Below, piece by piece: positions 11,467-22,617 of a stretch of DNA of 64,000 bases. Within the stretch, counting starts at the first letter, position 1, and each line of letters begins with the position of its first letter. The notes below the pieces were generated by a model. That model ran no database searches and was not told where the DNA came from. It saw only the letters and a list, made by a program, of their open reading frames with translations. The DNA comes from Hortaea werneckii (Eukaryota > Ascomycota > Dothideomycetes > Mycosphaerellales > Teratosphaeriaceae): NCBI GenBank assembly GCA_037044905.1, contig JBAOKB010000173.1:434001-498000 (forward strand), in the 5' to 3' direction. The position numbers and the translations under genes were made by a program.

Positions 11467-12480
11467 ATGCAAGAAGAAGAAGAAGAAAAACGAGCGAACA
11501 ACCGCAACTCCCAGCGCAGTTTTAGGGAGAGGTCCAAGCTAATGCAGCAAAAGAACCGAGAGAGAATGGATAGTCTCGAGGCTCAGAACCGCGATCTCAG
11601 CGCCGGAAATGAAATTCTTCAAGGCGAGAACCAGGCACTTAAGAGTCACATTCAGACATTGGAGCAAACCATACAGCAATTACAGCTGCAACCGTTGGCT
11701 TCGTCACCACCAGATCAGTCTTTAGCTCGGCGCGATAATGCTGCTAACCTCGACCATCTCACGCAAGACCGCCACGGATCCGAACCGCTCAATCTTGAAT
11801 TTGATACGAATGAGCAGAATCATAATGCGGGGCCGCCATCAGATGGCTTCGATCTCTTTACGCCCTTTCCAGATTTGGGTCAGATGCGATGCGAAGACTT
11901 CGACGCAGAAACGTCTGATCCATTTCGTACAGGCCTCAGCCCTGGGTCCCATGGCACGCCGTTACCTGACATTTGGAATGTCGAAACGGATTTTGGAGCC
12001 GATCCCGCCTACAATGCTTCGAACTCCAACCTCGAATTACCAGTTGATAGTACGTGCGACACCCTCGCCACTGTCAATCCAGCGCAAGCAGAAGCTCCTT
12101 CTGACGCGATCGCATCGTCCTTGCAAGTCTCGAAGGACAGTACAGAATGTTCAGCACAGCAAATGCTCCAAGATGTAGGAGAGTCAAGATTTCTTCCTTC
12201 CACTCAAGAGCTTCACCCGAAGAACTTTTCCAACCCTGAAACGATCGTTCCTTTTAGTTCCTTCGGACAGTCTCTTTTGCCCTCCAGGTTTCCTTCTTCA
12301 TGCCTCGATTCAACAAGGTTCCCTTTCTTTTATCCGTCATTCAATGCCGAGTACAGTGGCCGCGTCGAAGCCGCTCACTATTTACGGCATGCTGCGTGGC
12401 TACTGTCGGGCCCCTGCACGGACCAAAATCCCGCTTTCGCTTTCCCGGACAGGCGCGGGTGGCCCCATAGCGGCTACTAA
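11467..12480 (+). CDS. Yap/AP-1-type bZIP transcription factor
   Basis: A 337-aa, single-exon frame. A short Glu run encoded by a GAA repeat (residues 3-7) is followed by a basic region, NNRNSQRSFRER (11-22), that fits the fungal AP-1 signature N-R-x-[AS]-Q-x-x-F-R. A regular leucine zipper then has Leu37, 44, 51, 58, 65 and 72. The remainder is Ser/Pro/Asp-rich and probably an activation region. No Cys-rich redox domain like that of Yap1 is seen. Such proteins bind DNA as dimers in the nucleus, often in stress or metabolic control. The basic region begins only about 10 residues from the start, so an upstream exon may be missing. No target genes can be inferred from the neighbours. Confidence 0.85.
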   Translation: MQEEEEEKRANNRNSQRSFRERSKLMQQKNRERMDSLEAQNRDLSAGNEILQGENQALKSHIQTLEQTIQQLQLQPLASSPPDQSLARRDNAANLDHLTQDRHGSEPLNLEFDTNEQNHNAGPPSDGFDLFTPFPDLGQMRCEDFDAETSDPFRTGLSPGSHGTPLPDIWNVETDFGADPAYNASNSNLELPVDSTCDTLATVNPAQAEAPSDAIASSLQVSKDSTECSAQQMLQDVGESRFLPSTQELHPKNFSNPETIVPFSSFGQSLLPSRFPSSCLDSTRFPFFYPSFNAEYSGRVEAAHYLRHAAWLLSGPCTDQNPAFAFPDRRGWPHSGY

Positions 12481-13609
12481 ATGTGCACAGTGTCGCTGGG
12501 ACGATGAAAGTGTTGCAGCCTAGAGTCTAAAGCCTGCACATGTGCAACGTCTTCGATCTCCATTCGTTCCCTGTCTGGACACAGCCGCTTGATAGGGGAA
12601 CCGCGTTCGATCGCTGTACTGACTACAGTATGAGAAGAGGATCAACCGACACATCAATCACTTTTCTAGGACGATTGAACAGCCCAAACAAACGTAGGAA
12701 GACCGCTCGGCCTTACAGAAGTCACGGTCAAAGTCATTAGCAGTGTGCATTGGAGGCCAAGCTTCGTAAAACCCCCCCGTCGATTTATGTAAAGTCATTA
12801 CCGTACGTTAGCGATATCAATGGCGAAGCCTTGTCTTGTTACAGACCTCAGATTCCACCCAAAGTTACCGGGGGGGCCGGTTCTTTTTTTCATTTCGGTT
12901 TTGCTCCTTTCCCTGTGTATTTGACGTTGTTTATGGATTCTTAGCCTTTCGACCTTCAAGCGCTAGGGAAGCGACTCCCCCCCGCGGGAAGATGAAAGGG
13001 TAGGACTCTGCAAATTTTTGATCCTCTACCTGTAGGGTCCAGCGCTAGGAAACGTAGGAAAAGATGCATCAGAGTTAAAGATAGACAGAACGGCGGACAT
13101 TCGACTTAAGCGCCTACTTACTTCTGTAAATGCGCGTGATCGAGGATGAGGCGCAAGAACCCATGGCTAATGTCACGCAAATCGGTTTTGGGATGCCCAC
13201 GTTCTCGCCGTTTAACGCCCTGGCGCAGATTATACATACAAGCCTAGAGGAGATACAGGTAAGACTAGAGAATTTGTCGAGACCCTTTTGCCCATTGTTT
13301 AGTAAATTGTAGAGCCGATGCTAGATATTATTAATCGCTCGATTTAGCGAAGCATAGTCGGATACCAACTAAGGAAGAGCGTAGTGTTGCCCATTAACGC
13401 GAGTCATTACGGTTGTTAAAGAGTCCGCGCACTAGCAGCGATCACGAATGATAACTCGCAGAGCAAGCAGAACTATAAGATCTTCTCTCGATTGGACTTC
13501 GAAGCACCTCGATGGACGTAATCTCGTAACGCGGATGCCTCTCGCTTACTATAACTAGTATCGCCGTCGTGCGTAGTAGAGTAAGGAGTGTAAAAGACCA
13601 TGGTATTTT
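12481..13609. other. no recognised gene
   Basis: Downstream of the bZIP gene. It has several mononucleotide runs (C, G and T tracts near 12770 and 12870-12895) and only short, unsupported frames. Confidence 0.4.
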
Positions 13610-13930
13610 CACGCTCGCAATGTTGGCATCATCGTTAACATAATGATTAGTTTGAGGGGACTGGCTTGAAGTGTAAAGATCGCGTCGATGGACGTCAACG
13701 ACACGAGCGCCTTTTGATATTTGCTTCTCGCTGCGTTGAAGCCAACCGTCTTTCCAATGTTAGCCCATGATGTTTGTGCGTAGCAACTAGTATTGAACTT
13801 CCATTGTTGAAGCATCCTATCCAGCTCACGTCTCTTCAAAACTGCCAAGCCGTCTTTGATTACTGGAACTTTTCCGCGGCGGTAGTGGTAGACCAGCAAT
13901 CTCTCATCAAATCCCATGATGCGTATAACG
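13610..13930 (-). repeat. dispersed element copy E1 with a conserved short ORF
   Basis: Aligns over about 310 bp, same orientation, with 18255-18560. Both encode on the minus strand a short protein beginning MGF and then LLVY-YRRGK-PVIKDGLA-L. This copy reads from an ATG at 13917 for 102 codons, and protein similarity is clear across roughly 70 residues. The family is unknown to me. It may be a terminal exon or a fragment of a mobile element. The copies are too diverged for recent movement. Confidence 0.7.
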
Positions 13931-15452
13931 GAATTTCACGACGAGTTGTCTTCCAATGATCCGTGCTGGAAGAGGTGTGGAAGATATGCGTCTGGGTCTC
14001 TAGTAAATGCGTGACCCCATCATTAGCCCCTCTATCCAACAGGAAGATGGTGAGACAACATCGTCATACTGATATTCGTAGGCGATGTAGGAACATAGAA
14101 AATTTACGGAACATAAAGACATCTTACATAACAATGTAAGCAATTTAGACTCATCAGATTACCATGGGCACGTTGCTACGCCGGGGCTGTGACTTGCAAC
14201 AATTGTGTGGTCACTCTTAATCTGAAAGCTTTTCTAAGGGTTTCCGGGTCCACAGCCTCATATGTAGCCCTTAGAAGGGGCTGTATCTGTTCGACAGAGG
14301 ACACAAAGCGGGTGCAGCAGCATTTCCGTTTGGATAACATTTACTCACTGGCCAACTGTTGGACGGGATGCTGGGTTTAACATCCCATCGATACCCCTGT
14401 GGACGACTTGAGGACGTCATTGAGGATGCGTTAGAGTCTTGTACCTCATGCATCGAAGACAGACTGATGGCCTACGAAGTTGGAAGGACTTGAGCGAAGC
14501 CGCTACAATCTTGGATCACGAACACGCCATCGAAGCTAAGGAGGTAATTTGCCATTGTAGCGATAAACGCGGGAATGTAGTGCGTGCTTTGACAGCATTC
14601 TAACAGTAATATCATAGTAGCCATGTTGCATTGGAGAGGCGCCTAGCGGGTATTTGTCTGGGCATTCGGGATTGAGTAGACAACGGTTTCTGCTTGAAGG
14701 CAAAGTTGCAATCAATACTACTACGGTCAAGGTTGACGAAATCACGACATCACATGCTTCAAAAAGCCTTTCTCTCTTCGTTGATAAGTTCATCTGTATT
14801 TATCGGATAATCGTGGACGTGCATGCAACTAGTGCAGGTTGATCTGTTCCGAGCGGGGTACAAGGTTAAGTAGCTTTAGTATAACTTGTGCCGGCCACGA
14901 AAGAAGCCCATTGATCCCGTAGCGCTACCTGAATTCCCGTCGCAGCCCTTCCAGTCCACAACGCATATTTGGGAGCGTCACATACATGAAAAATGCAGTA
15001 CTTGCAGAGAGCTATACGGCAATTCCTTCGGACCGCACAAAGCTAGCCGAGCGAGTCGCACTCATTTTGAGTGCGACATCGATGGGTCTTCGCACTTGAC
15101 GCAGGCTATTAGCGAGCCCGAGAGCTGATCTCCGCTCCATTCACCAACGAATGACTGACGGCATGTGGGCACACACTTGTTAAGGCCTCTGTTAGATGCG
15201 TATTCGCCATGCTTCAATTACTTTCGAGCTTATTTGAAGAGACAAGGCCTTTGCGCGCCGCGCTCACGTCAAGTCAGGTGTCAATGAATGTCAAGGCAGC
15301 AACGAGTCGTCTGACACTGCAGTATCTGTGATTTCGGAGGCGGACGGATACCACTCTTCATTTTCTTTTCTTTCGCATTCAAAATTTCTAGATTGGATAC
15401 ACGCCGTTGAAGATCCCAAGTTGCAGTCACGCAATCGATCCAGCCATTGAAA
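13931..15452. other. no firmly supported gene
   Basis: Short frames only. Coding-like fragments (for example RLEDVIEDALESCTSCIEDR on + near 14410-14470) cannot be joined into a model. Confidence 0.35.
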
Positions 15453-15795
15453 ATGTCAAAAGCCATCGAGGCATTTTTTGCCAACAAGCTCACACCGGGT
15501 AACCTCGCTAAAGCTGCGACGACCAAAACGTGCACGCCGGGGCGCCGGGTCGCACCCGTGGATAAGCGTGAGGATGCAGACGCTCAAAAAGATAGGCGAC
15601 AAGCAGAGCTTTGTGCTTCAAGTCAACTCTCAAGCCAAGAACACCGCCTTGAAAGAGTTTGTGGCTAGGAACCGCCGCGGCACGCACGCCCAAATTGCGG
15701 TCGTTTCCTTCGATACAAAAGCTGCGGACCCGGAACAAGAAGCGAAGAGGGTTGTGGATGAGATGAAGGCCCAATCGAAGAGCAAGCTCGAATAG
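15453..15795 (+). CDS. small hypothetical protein, frame change inside
   Basis: An ATG-started frame (MSKAIEAFFANKLTPGNLAK) gives way to a second frame with coding-like composition (MQTLKKIGDKQSFVLQVNSQ, then an acidic/Lys tail ending at 15795). Joining them requires either a poorly matching intron between about 15490 and 15565 or a frameshift. About 100 aa in total. No domain is recognised. It may be a decayed gene. Confidence 0.35.
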
Positions 15796-16074
15796 ACTCG
15801 GGTTTTCTGTGACAATAAATAGTGGGGGACTCTGCAATCGTTGGGAGATGTAGCTGCTTGATCTATGTGTGGTCCATGGTGCAATACTGCGATTTTAATA
15901 TGGACCACTGATCTAGTATGCATCGCAGAGTAAATGGTGCACACGGTTTGCCTAGTCAAAAAGGTTCGTTTGAGAGAGCGCAATCACGGTGCAATTGGAA
16001 GGCTGTTAGAAACAGCTACACATGGTGTTTGAGCGCTTCCACACTGCCGAGTCGATCAACAGCTGGCTCTACGC

Positions 16075-16118
16075 CTCTTATCATCAGACTCATCATCAGA
16101 CTGATCTGATGATAAGAG
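16075..16118. repeat. perfect inverted repeat / hairpin
   Basis: CTCTTATCATCAGA at 16075-16088 is matched exactly by its reverse complement at 16105-16118, with a 16-nt loop. It lies just upstream of the duplicated block starting near 16.2 kb and could be a relic element end or a stem-loop. Confidence 0.85.
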
Positions 16119-16199
16119 CTATGGCTGATTTGGCCATCTCCGTACATGAATTTCTTGAATCTCTCAGTGCAACGGATTCATCTTTACTGGGTCATTGAG

Positions 16200-18250
16200 G
16201 TTAGCTCTTGTGCGAGTGTACAATGCGTCGCTATAGCTTGTGCCGATGAACAAGGCAGAGCCTGGAGATTCACGGCCTTGCCGTATATGCTTGGATTGTT
16301 CGCTTCGCGTACTCCTTCGATGTGTCATGGCGAGACATTACAACGTCATGCGCGCCTCAAAAATCAACTTCGTATATTCAGTGCGTGGTTACGGTCACGA
16401 ATCCATGAACGAATCGTGGCCCGGACTCTACGCGTCTTTGGCGTGCACACCTTATCTGCCCGGGAATGCGACGTAGAGTATCCACAGGCCAGCTGTACCA
16501 TCGGACGATCCCATCAGATATTCCTTCCTTGTACGTGTAGAAATTCTCGTCGCTCGACCTCAACTTTTCTGAAGGGTTTCCACCTGTGGATATTAGTAAT
16601 GAATTCATGAACGACGGCTCGCGTCTCCTATCCTCAGCCGGATTTCCATTCTATAATGTTCGGACGAAAGGCATATCATCCTTTCACTAGGCTCGTATGG
16701 GCTCGGGTTGCTCTGCTAGAACGTGCCGGTCTCTGTTCTTGCGATATCCGGCCTTTTCCGTTCTCACTTGGGCTAAGGGCCGTCGGATCGCTTAGCGCAC
16801 GTTCAAGCTATGCAACAGCTGTTGGAGTCTTCAGCAAGAAGAGCAAAAGCTAGAGTGCATTACTACATAGCTTAGCCAGACAATAGGGCGTAGGAAGGAG
16901 GTCATTGCTATTCTAGATGTTGGGGGGGAAGCGCCTTGAGATAATTTGCGATCCATGAACGGCAATCTTACAATCCCTGGGAAGGTTGGGATTGACGGGC
17001 CTGTGTCAGTTCTCGCCATGTGCGAATAAACCCAAAAGCGCATCGACATCAGAAGCTCGTTGATCTGCGCGAATCACGCGGCTGCACACAAGCACTGTTC
17101 GCTTGATTCATTGCACCCCTGCTTCGCCATATCCCTGCCATTTCATCCCTGCTTCACTAACTTGCTCCGTCGCTGCTTCGCCACCCTATATAATGCCATG
17201 TAGCGGTCCTCTTGTCGTGAGGATGTCTCCATTGCCCTCTGTTGCTTCCTGCTCTCCCTCCTCACCCCATTGCGGGTCTTGTTGATTCGTCACCACTGTG
17301 TTGCCTCTCAGCTTGAGCGCTGAACGACTATCATTTCAACCTATTCTGGACGTGACTGAGCCTGTCATGTGAGAGCTCTCCACGCTGAGTTTCTTCCGCG
17401 CTGAGTTTCTGCTTCTTCGTCTTCCGGTGATCAGGAGTTGCATAGACCGAACGAGCTTCAAAATGGCGGGCGATCTATCTCAAGCGACTCGAGACGACAA
17501 GCACGAATGCCAGAGGCCGTACACTCGCCAGCAGACTTCTATTAGCACGACTATTGATTGCGGAGGCTTGAAGCTACCGATGGAGATTACGGTAGATTTG
17601 CTTTGCGTTGGGAACTTCCTTGAGTAGGCCTCTTCATCCTCTAATAAATTGGTGGTTCATTGTCAAGAATACGACATTGCAGACGCCGACGTCATCCGGG
17701 TAGCACGTAGTGAAGCCTTTCAGACTGCAAAGCACATCGCTGGAGTCTGTGCTTGGACTTTCGAACACACTCCAGTGAAGATTAGCAGAAGTGGTCTTCA
17801 GATTCTTAGTGCCCAGAAGTATGCCACTGCACGCACCGCCGCACCGGGCCTTTTCGAGGCGCAGCTTACGGGCGGCTCGTTTCCGCCGGGATTCAATCCT
17901 TCCAACAGCCCAGAAGACCGCAGAGCCACAACTAGTTCGCCGAATAGTGGTCTTGGATGTAGTTCCTAAGGAAGATGCCGGATCGTCGATCTTCACCGTT
18001 CGCAGAAGCGGAATGAAGAAGCTTGCTCTGATGCTGATGTGCCTACATCTACACCTGCTGAAACGATCACTTTCATACCGACAACAGAGGTCAGCTCAAT
18101 CGGCAATCGACATCTCCAAAACGCCAACGCTACCTAGGCATTCTCCCTTCTACACGCTCCTCTAGGGCTCAAGTGCGCAAACATCCAGCGATGCCAAGGA
18201 AGAGACGCACGGTAGATACAGGGGAGCTCGAAAAAGCCATTGAGGAGAAG
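16200..18250 (+). repeat. duplicated block, copy B
   Basis: Aligns in direct orientation with about 18990-20770 (copy A), including the noncoding upstream part. Shared blocks include GGTTACGGTCACGAATCCATGAACG-like sequence near 16390 and 19110, CAAAAGCGCATC-ACATCA near 17030 and 19510, and CACAAGCACTGTTCGCTTG near 17085 and 19580. Divergence is substantial with small indels, so it is an old duplication. The similarity stops at about 18250, where element E2 begins. Confidence 0.85.
17435..18250 (+). pseudogene. decayed copy B of the repeat-family gene
   Basis: The counterpart of exon 1 of the gene at 19981. Its start codon is replaced (AGG where copy A has ATG). RTSFKMAGDL and TTIDCGGLKLPMEIT align with copy A and are followed by a stop after GNFLE and a frame change. 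Alignment resumes with DIADADVIRVARSEAF, KISRSGLQILSAQKYAT and NPSNSPEDRRATT. The last aligned block is DTGELEKAIEEKA near 18240. Exons 2-5 are absent because element E2 follows directly. Non-functional. Confidence 0.85.
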
Positions 18251-18254
18251 GCGA

Positions 18255-18560
18255 GGAAATCTCGTAACATGATGCTTGTTCTGAAGGAACTGTCTCGGAG
18301 TATAAAGATCGTGTTGGTAAATATCAACAATCCGAGCGCCTTTAGGCACTGGCTTCTCACTATATTGAAGCCGGCGGTCTTTGCAATGTTAGTCCATAGT
18401 GTACCCGTGTAGTAGGGAGGAAAAAACTTCCGCTGCTGAAGCTTGCTATCAAGCTCGTGTCTCTGCAAAAATGCCAGGCCATCTTTAATCACCGGACGCT
18501 TTCCGCGACGGTATTGGTAGACTAGCAAGCTCTTATGAAATCCCATAACGTGTACAACGA
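18255..18560 (-). repeat. dispersed element copy E2
   Basis: The second copy of the element at 13610-13930. The minus frame reads MGFHKSLLVYQYRRGKRPVI, then KDGLAFLQRHELD. It abuts the broken end of copy B at about 18250, so it marks a rearrangement or insertion junction. Confidence 0.7.
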
Positions 18561-18989
18561 AGATCTTCGACAAGCTGTATTACATGGTCAGCGCTAGGAA
18601 AGACGTGAGCAATGATACATTTACGTCTGTATTAGTTACGTGGCCTTGTTCTACCCTCTCTACCTAATGGATCGATACTAGGACAGCTTTGTCATAATAG
18701 TTCCGTAGAAAGAATAGGGGACAGGTATACATGCCACATGACAGTCTAAGGAAATTGGACTCATGTTTTCGGAGTGACGTGGGGGACAAAGAGGGTCTGC
18801 CGACGCAGTCACGGCCGGAATGTCTAGCCATTAGATCATTCGTTTGTGATTTACGGCGCAACCGGCTAGAGAGAGGTACGAGCATTGCCAGCAACGAGTA
18901 CGTCTACGACTGTTTGTTTGCCAACTCGAGAGAAGGTTGTACGACGCTCCTTCATGTGATTTTTGAGCTGAGACTAACGCCGTCACAGT
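18561..18989. other. spacer between duplicated blocks
   Basis: No gene recognised. Short open frames on both strands only. Confidence 0.4.
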
Positions 18990-19980
18990 GCTTTTCATTG
19001 GCGTCAGCTTTCACACGAGGTGGCAATGCATCGCTGTAGACCGTGCGCATGAACAAAGTACAACCCGGAGATTCTCGACCGTGCTAAAGCAATGTCAGGC
19101 GCGCCTTTCGGGGTACGGTTACATATCCATGAACGAATTCTTTGGTCTGGGCTCTTTGTGTCTCTTTGGCGCGCGCACCATAGCCGTCCGAAAAGGCGAG
19201 TAAGGCCATTAGCTACCGTCTGCTTGTGCGTTCTGAGCGCGTTCCCCCTCGTATCACATTCGAACGGAAGGCGCGTATGGGCTCGAAGTGCTGGGCTAGA
19301 GCTGGGCGGTTTCTTCGTTTGCGATGTCCGGCCTCGGGGATGAATGTCGTGGCCCAGGATGGTGAAGTTTCTGAGCAGGTCTCGCTTACAGGGGCCGTGC
19401 AAAAGAGGTTGCTGCCATTCCGAATGTCCAGGGGGAATCCCTCTTTAGATAATTCGCAATCTATGAACGGCGGTCGTTCACTCCCTGGAAATGTTGAGAT
19501 GGACAGGCGCAGGTAAGTTCCCAAAAGCGCATCAACATCAAAAGCTCATAGATTCGGGCGAATCAGGCGGCCGGAGACGCGCCACAAGCACTGTTCGCTT
19601 GCTTCATTGAATCCCTGCCTCATGAAATCCCTGCTTTACTGTCTCCCTGCGCCTGCTCCGCTGCTTCACTCCTTTAATCCTTCAGTGCTTCACTGCTTCG
19701 CCGCTTTGTCACCGTAAATAGACGACGTGTAGCTGTCCTGTTGCCTAGAAATTGCTTCAACTGCCTAGTGCTGTTTCCTGCTTCCCCTGAGCTCATTGCT
19801 TCGTCACCACTCCAACCGCTCTACAAATTTCACCAGTCGCTTGGGATTTGCGGTCTCCTGGTCCAGCAATTTCGAAGCTGTGTTGCTCTTAGCTTGCGCT
19901 TAACGACTATCATCTCGACTCAATCCGGGCGTGGCTTAGCTCTCCACGCTAAGTTACAGTTCCTTCTTCTTCCGGTGACC
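18990..19980 (+). repeat. copy A upstream block and likely promoter of the repeat-family gene
   Basis: The noncoding part of duplicated copy A. Its last 400 bp, before the ATG at 19981, contain reiterated pyrimidine-rich words (TGCTTCACTG, CCCTGCTT) resembling a fungal CT-rich promoter. The same words occur in copy B around 17110-17300. The frame continues upstream to a TTG at 19741, but copy B does not conserve it as protein. Confidence 0.6.
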
Positions 19981-21966
19981 ATGAGTCGCACAGACCGAGC
20001 GAGCTTCCACATGACAAACGATCCATTTGAGGCGTCTCGAGATGACAAGTACGAATGTCCGAGGCTGTCCTTTCGCGGGCAGATTTCTGTTGACACCCAC
20101 ATTGATTGCGAGGGCCTAAGGCTACCGATGAAAATCACGGCAAATCCATCCCGCGAAGAGGTGCCTGGGCAGGACTTTTTAACCTTTGCGTTGGAGGTTC
20201 AATGTGGAAACCACGGCATTGCAGATGCCGACGTGACCCGGCTAGCACATAGTGAAGCCTTTCAGATTGCAAAGCGCTACGTTCAAGTAAGTGCTTGGAA
20301 CTTGCAACAGACTGCGGTGAATATCAGCAGAAGTGGCCTTCAAACTCTCAGAGCCCAGAGGCATGCCACTACAGGCGCGCACACCGCCGCACCGGGGCTT
20401 TTAAAAGGACAACTTACAGTAAACACTTTGCCGTCGAAGCTCAACCCTCCCAACAGTCCAGAAGACTGCAGAGCCACAATTATTGACTCGGCGAATAGCG
20501 GTCTTGAAGGCAGCTCTGATCTTCGCCATTCACAACAGCCTACTGTGGAAGGCTGCTCTGATGCTAATGTGCCTACATCTACATCTGCCGGAACGAGCAC
20601 CTATATGCAGACAGAGGGGTTCAGCTTAATCGACGACCGGAATCGCAAAATCGCAAACGCTATTTCCCCTTCCAAAACCTCCCCTAAAACTCAAGTGCGC
20701 AAACATGTGACGACGCGAATGAAGAGACGCAAAATGGATACAGCGGAGCTCGAAAAGGCCATCGTGATGGAAGCAATTGTTCTCGTGAAGGATTTGTTAG
20801 AGGGAGCGCAAATACTCGAAAAGCGACTGAGACGCCCGGCTGCAGCAGAGTTATGGAGCAGCGAGCTTCTTCAACTGAAAAGCACTGGCCACATGGGTTT
20901 CCAGGAGCTATTCGACTTTTATACAGACCGAAGTCGAAAACTATCGGGGATGGGAAGCTAACTTTATGGCGCACCTTGCACAAAACATGCTCAAAACCGT
21001 AGGCACATCGGCTTGTGAGCGTTCTGCGCTTAGTCGCCAACGCAAGTGGCTAAAAGCTCCATTAAGTTTGGTCAACGCAGCTTACCCTGGTGTTGGGCCA
21101 GTGGCTTACAATATCTTCTCAGCTTTGGGTGGTGAGCAGGGACCATGCATAAAGCTTGTATTGCAATGCTAACGAACTTTGCAGCTCAATCGCGATCTTT
21201 AGGTCGGGAACGGTGGTATGACAAGACTCACGAAACGGCCATTCGGATCGGAAAAACTGCCTGGGAGATTCTCAATTGTTGGCCCGATCAGACATGGAAG
21301 AAATTGCCCAGTGAGAAGGCGATTGTTCCCGGCTCTTTGCTCGCCTCGGAACAGCGAAAGTTGGTCGTTCTAGTCACCTGGTCAGTACGGACTGAGTTAA
21401 CAGCCATGCAGATGCACGGACCAACTAGTCGTTTCGGTCCTTACGTGGCAGTTGAAAATGGACCTGCGAATAGGGAAGTTGCACACGGAAATACAGCCTC
21501 AGCCTCAGCCTCAGCCTCAGCTTCAGTCTCAACGTCAGCCTCAGCGTCAGCAACAGCAGTATCAGCACCAGCACCAGCGTTATCAGCCCCAGCAGCTTTT
21601 CTACGATCAACCGCTAGAGCAGATGAGTTCAGACCCTTTCGAGCCTGGGCTGACTATGGTCCAACCGCCGTTCTTTGCAGAATCGACGCACTTGGGAAAT
21701 TCCTCGAATTTTAGTTGTGTGCCCGAGGGCTGGCGCTGGCCATACTACCAGATTGCAGGCGAAGAAAGTCTACGGCAGTAGTGTATGATGATCTCCCCAT
21801 GAGGACCTGGGCAGCCTGAACTCTGCTCAGTCTACTCCAACTCCAGAGTGCTTCTTTTGAGCTCACCTTCCTCCGCTGCGGGGAATGCGGACATGCCGGA
21901 GTGCGCCGCAAGGTGCGTAGGTGCGCTCACTGTCTGGACTTCTCCCCGGGTTTCTACGATCCTTAA
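19981..21966 (+). CDS. repeat-family protein with Gln/Pro tract and C-terminal zinc-ribbon-like motif
   Basis: The five-exon model is frame-consistent throughout. Exons are 19981-20849, 20905-21131, 21185-21310, 21429-21777 and 21831-21966. Introns are 55, 53, 118 and 53 nt; the second is near-perfect (GTGAGC..GCTAAC..TTTGCAG) and the third is the least certain. The product is about 568 aa. The N-terminal half (IDCEGLRLPMKITANPS; GIADADVTRLAHSEAFQIAK; VNISRSGLQTLRAQRHATT) is conserved in copy B. A Gln/Pro tract lies in exon 4. The C-terminal exon has CGECGHAGVRRKVRRCAHC, two CxxC pairs 12 residues apart. A diverged copy at 31.4 kb keeps the Gln-frame residues, supporting this frame over the overlapping Ala/Ser frame. 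No family is recognised. The zinc-binding role is inferred from the motif only. Confidence 0.65.
21494..21560 (+). repeat. CAGCCT-type hexamer repeat encoding Gln/Pro
   Basis: Imperfect tandem CAGCCT/CAGCGT units inside exon 4 of the repeat-family gene. They read QPQPQPQPQLQ in the assigned frame and Ala/Ser in the next frame. Confidence 0.85.
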
Positions 21967-22617
21967 TGCTGGGTGATTCGCATAACTGAATTGGCGGGTT
22001 GGCATCTGGAAGTGGAGCACTCACGTCCAGGATGGAAGGCCAAGTCGCATGGGGTTCCCGGCCCGCCTGCGGGACCCCTAAGCGTAGTGAAGTACAGTAG
22101 ATGAATCCTACACGCTAGTAAGCTTGAGGTTACCTGGCGAGCCTGCGCAGATTGAAAATTCGGCTATGAGCGAGCCGGCAGTGTCCCAGCGGGGCAAGAT
22201 CCCCCTTCTAACATAGTCCAGTCTTTGCTGCAAGGATGCAACCGGTTCGATGCATCCGCCACGGGTGACGCCGGAACAGATCCCGTCCGCTTTGGCCGCG
22301 CTTGCTAGCTTCCCCGCTCGGAAGGGTCGTGCACGGCGACTCGCGCAGGGCTCGATGGAGAGAAGCAAGCCTGCGATTCGAGCGGCCTATTCCGGCTTCA
22401 AGCGGCTTCTTGATAGTGCGACTTTAAACAGAGCGAGCCCTTGAGTGGGTTAGAAGGGCATCAATCTGTGCACTTCTCCAGCATGTAAAGATCATCATCC
22501 ATTCTGGCCGTCTCTAATCGCATCTGCCTTGCATTACCTTGCGCTCGACCGAGCACAGTCCAACTTTCGCCGTGCTCGGCATAGTCGTGGAACGGATTCT
22601 CAACCCTCGAAATAGAG
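21967..22617. other. intergenic
   Basis: GC-rich around 22030-22400, with open frames on both strands that have no domain. This is the likely promoter of the gene at 22618. Confidence 0.4.

Noticed and set aside
19741..19980. N-terminal extension of the repeat-family ORF
   Set aside because: Begins at TTG and lies in the CT-rich block that copy B conserves only as DNA; the ATG at 19981 is preferred.
21425..21714. Ala/Ser-rich frame through the hexamer repeat
   Set aside because: Copy C conserves the Gln/Pro frame residues (FEPG..QP..FAEST), not this one.
22190..22260. tRNA-like GGTTCGATGC words (also near 9437)
   Set aside because: No matching T-stem, anticodon arm or acceptor stem around them.
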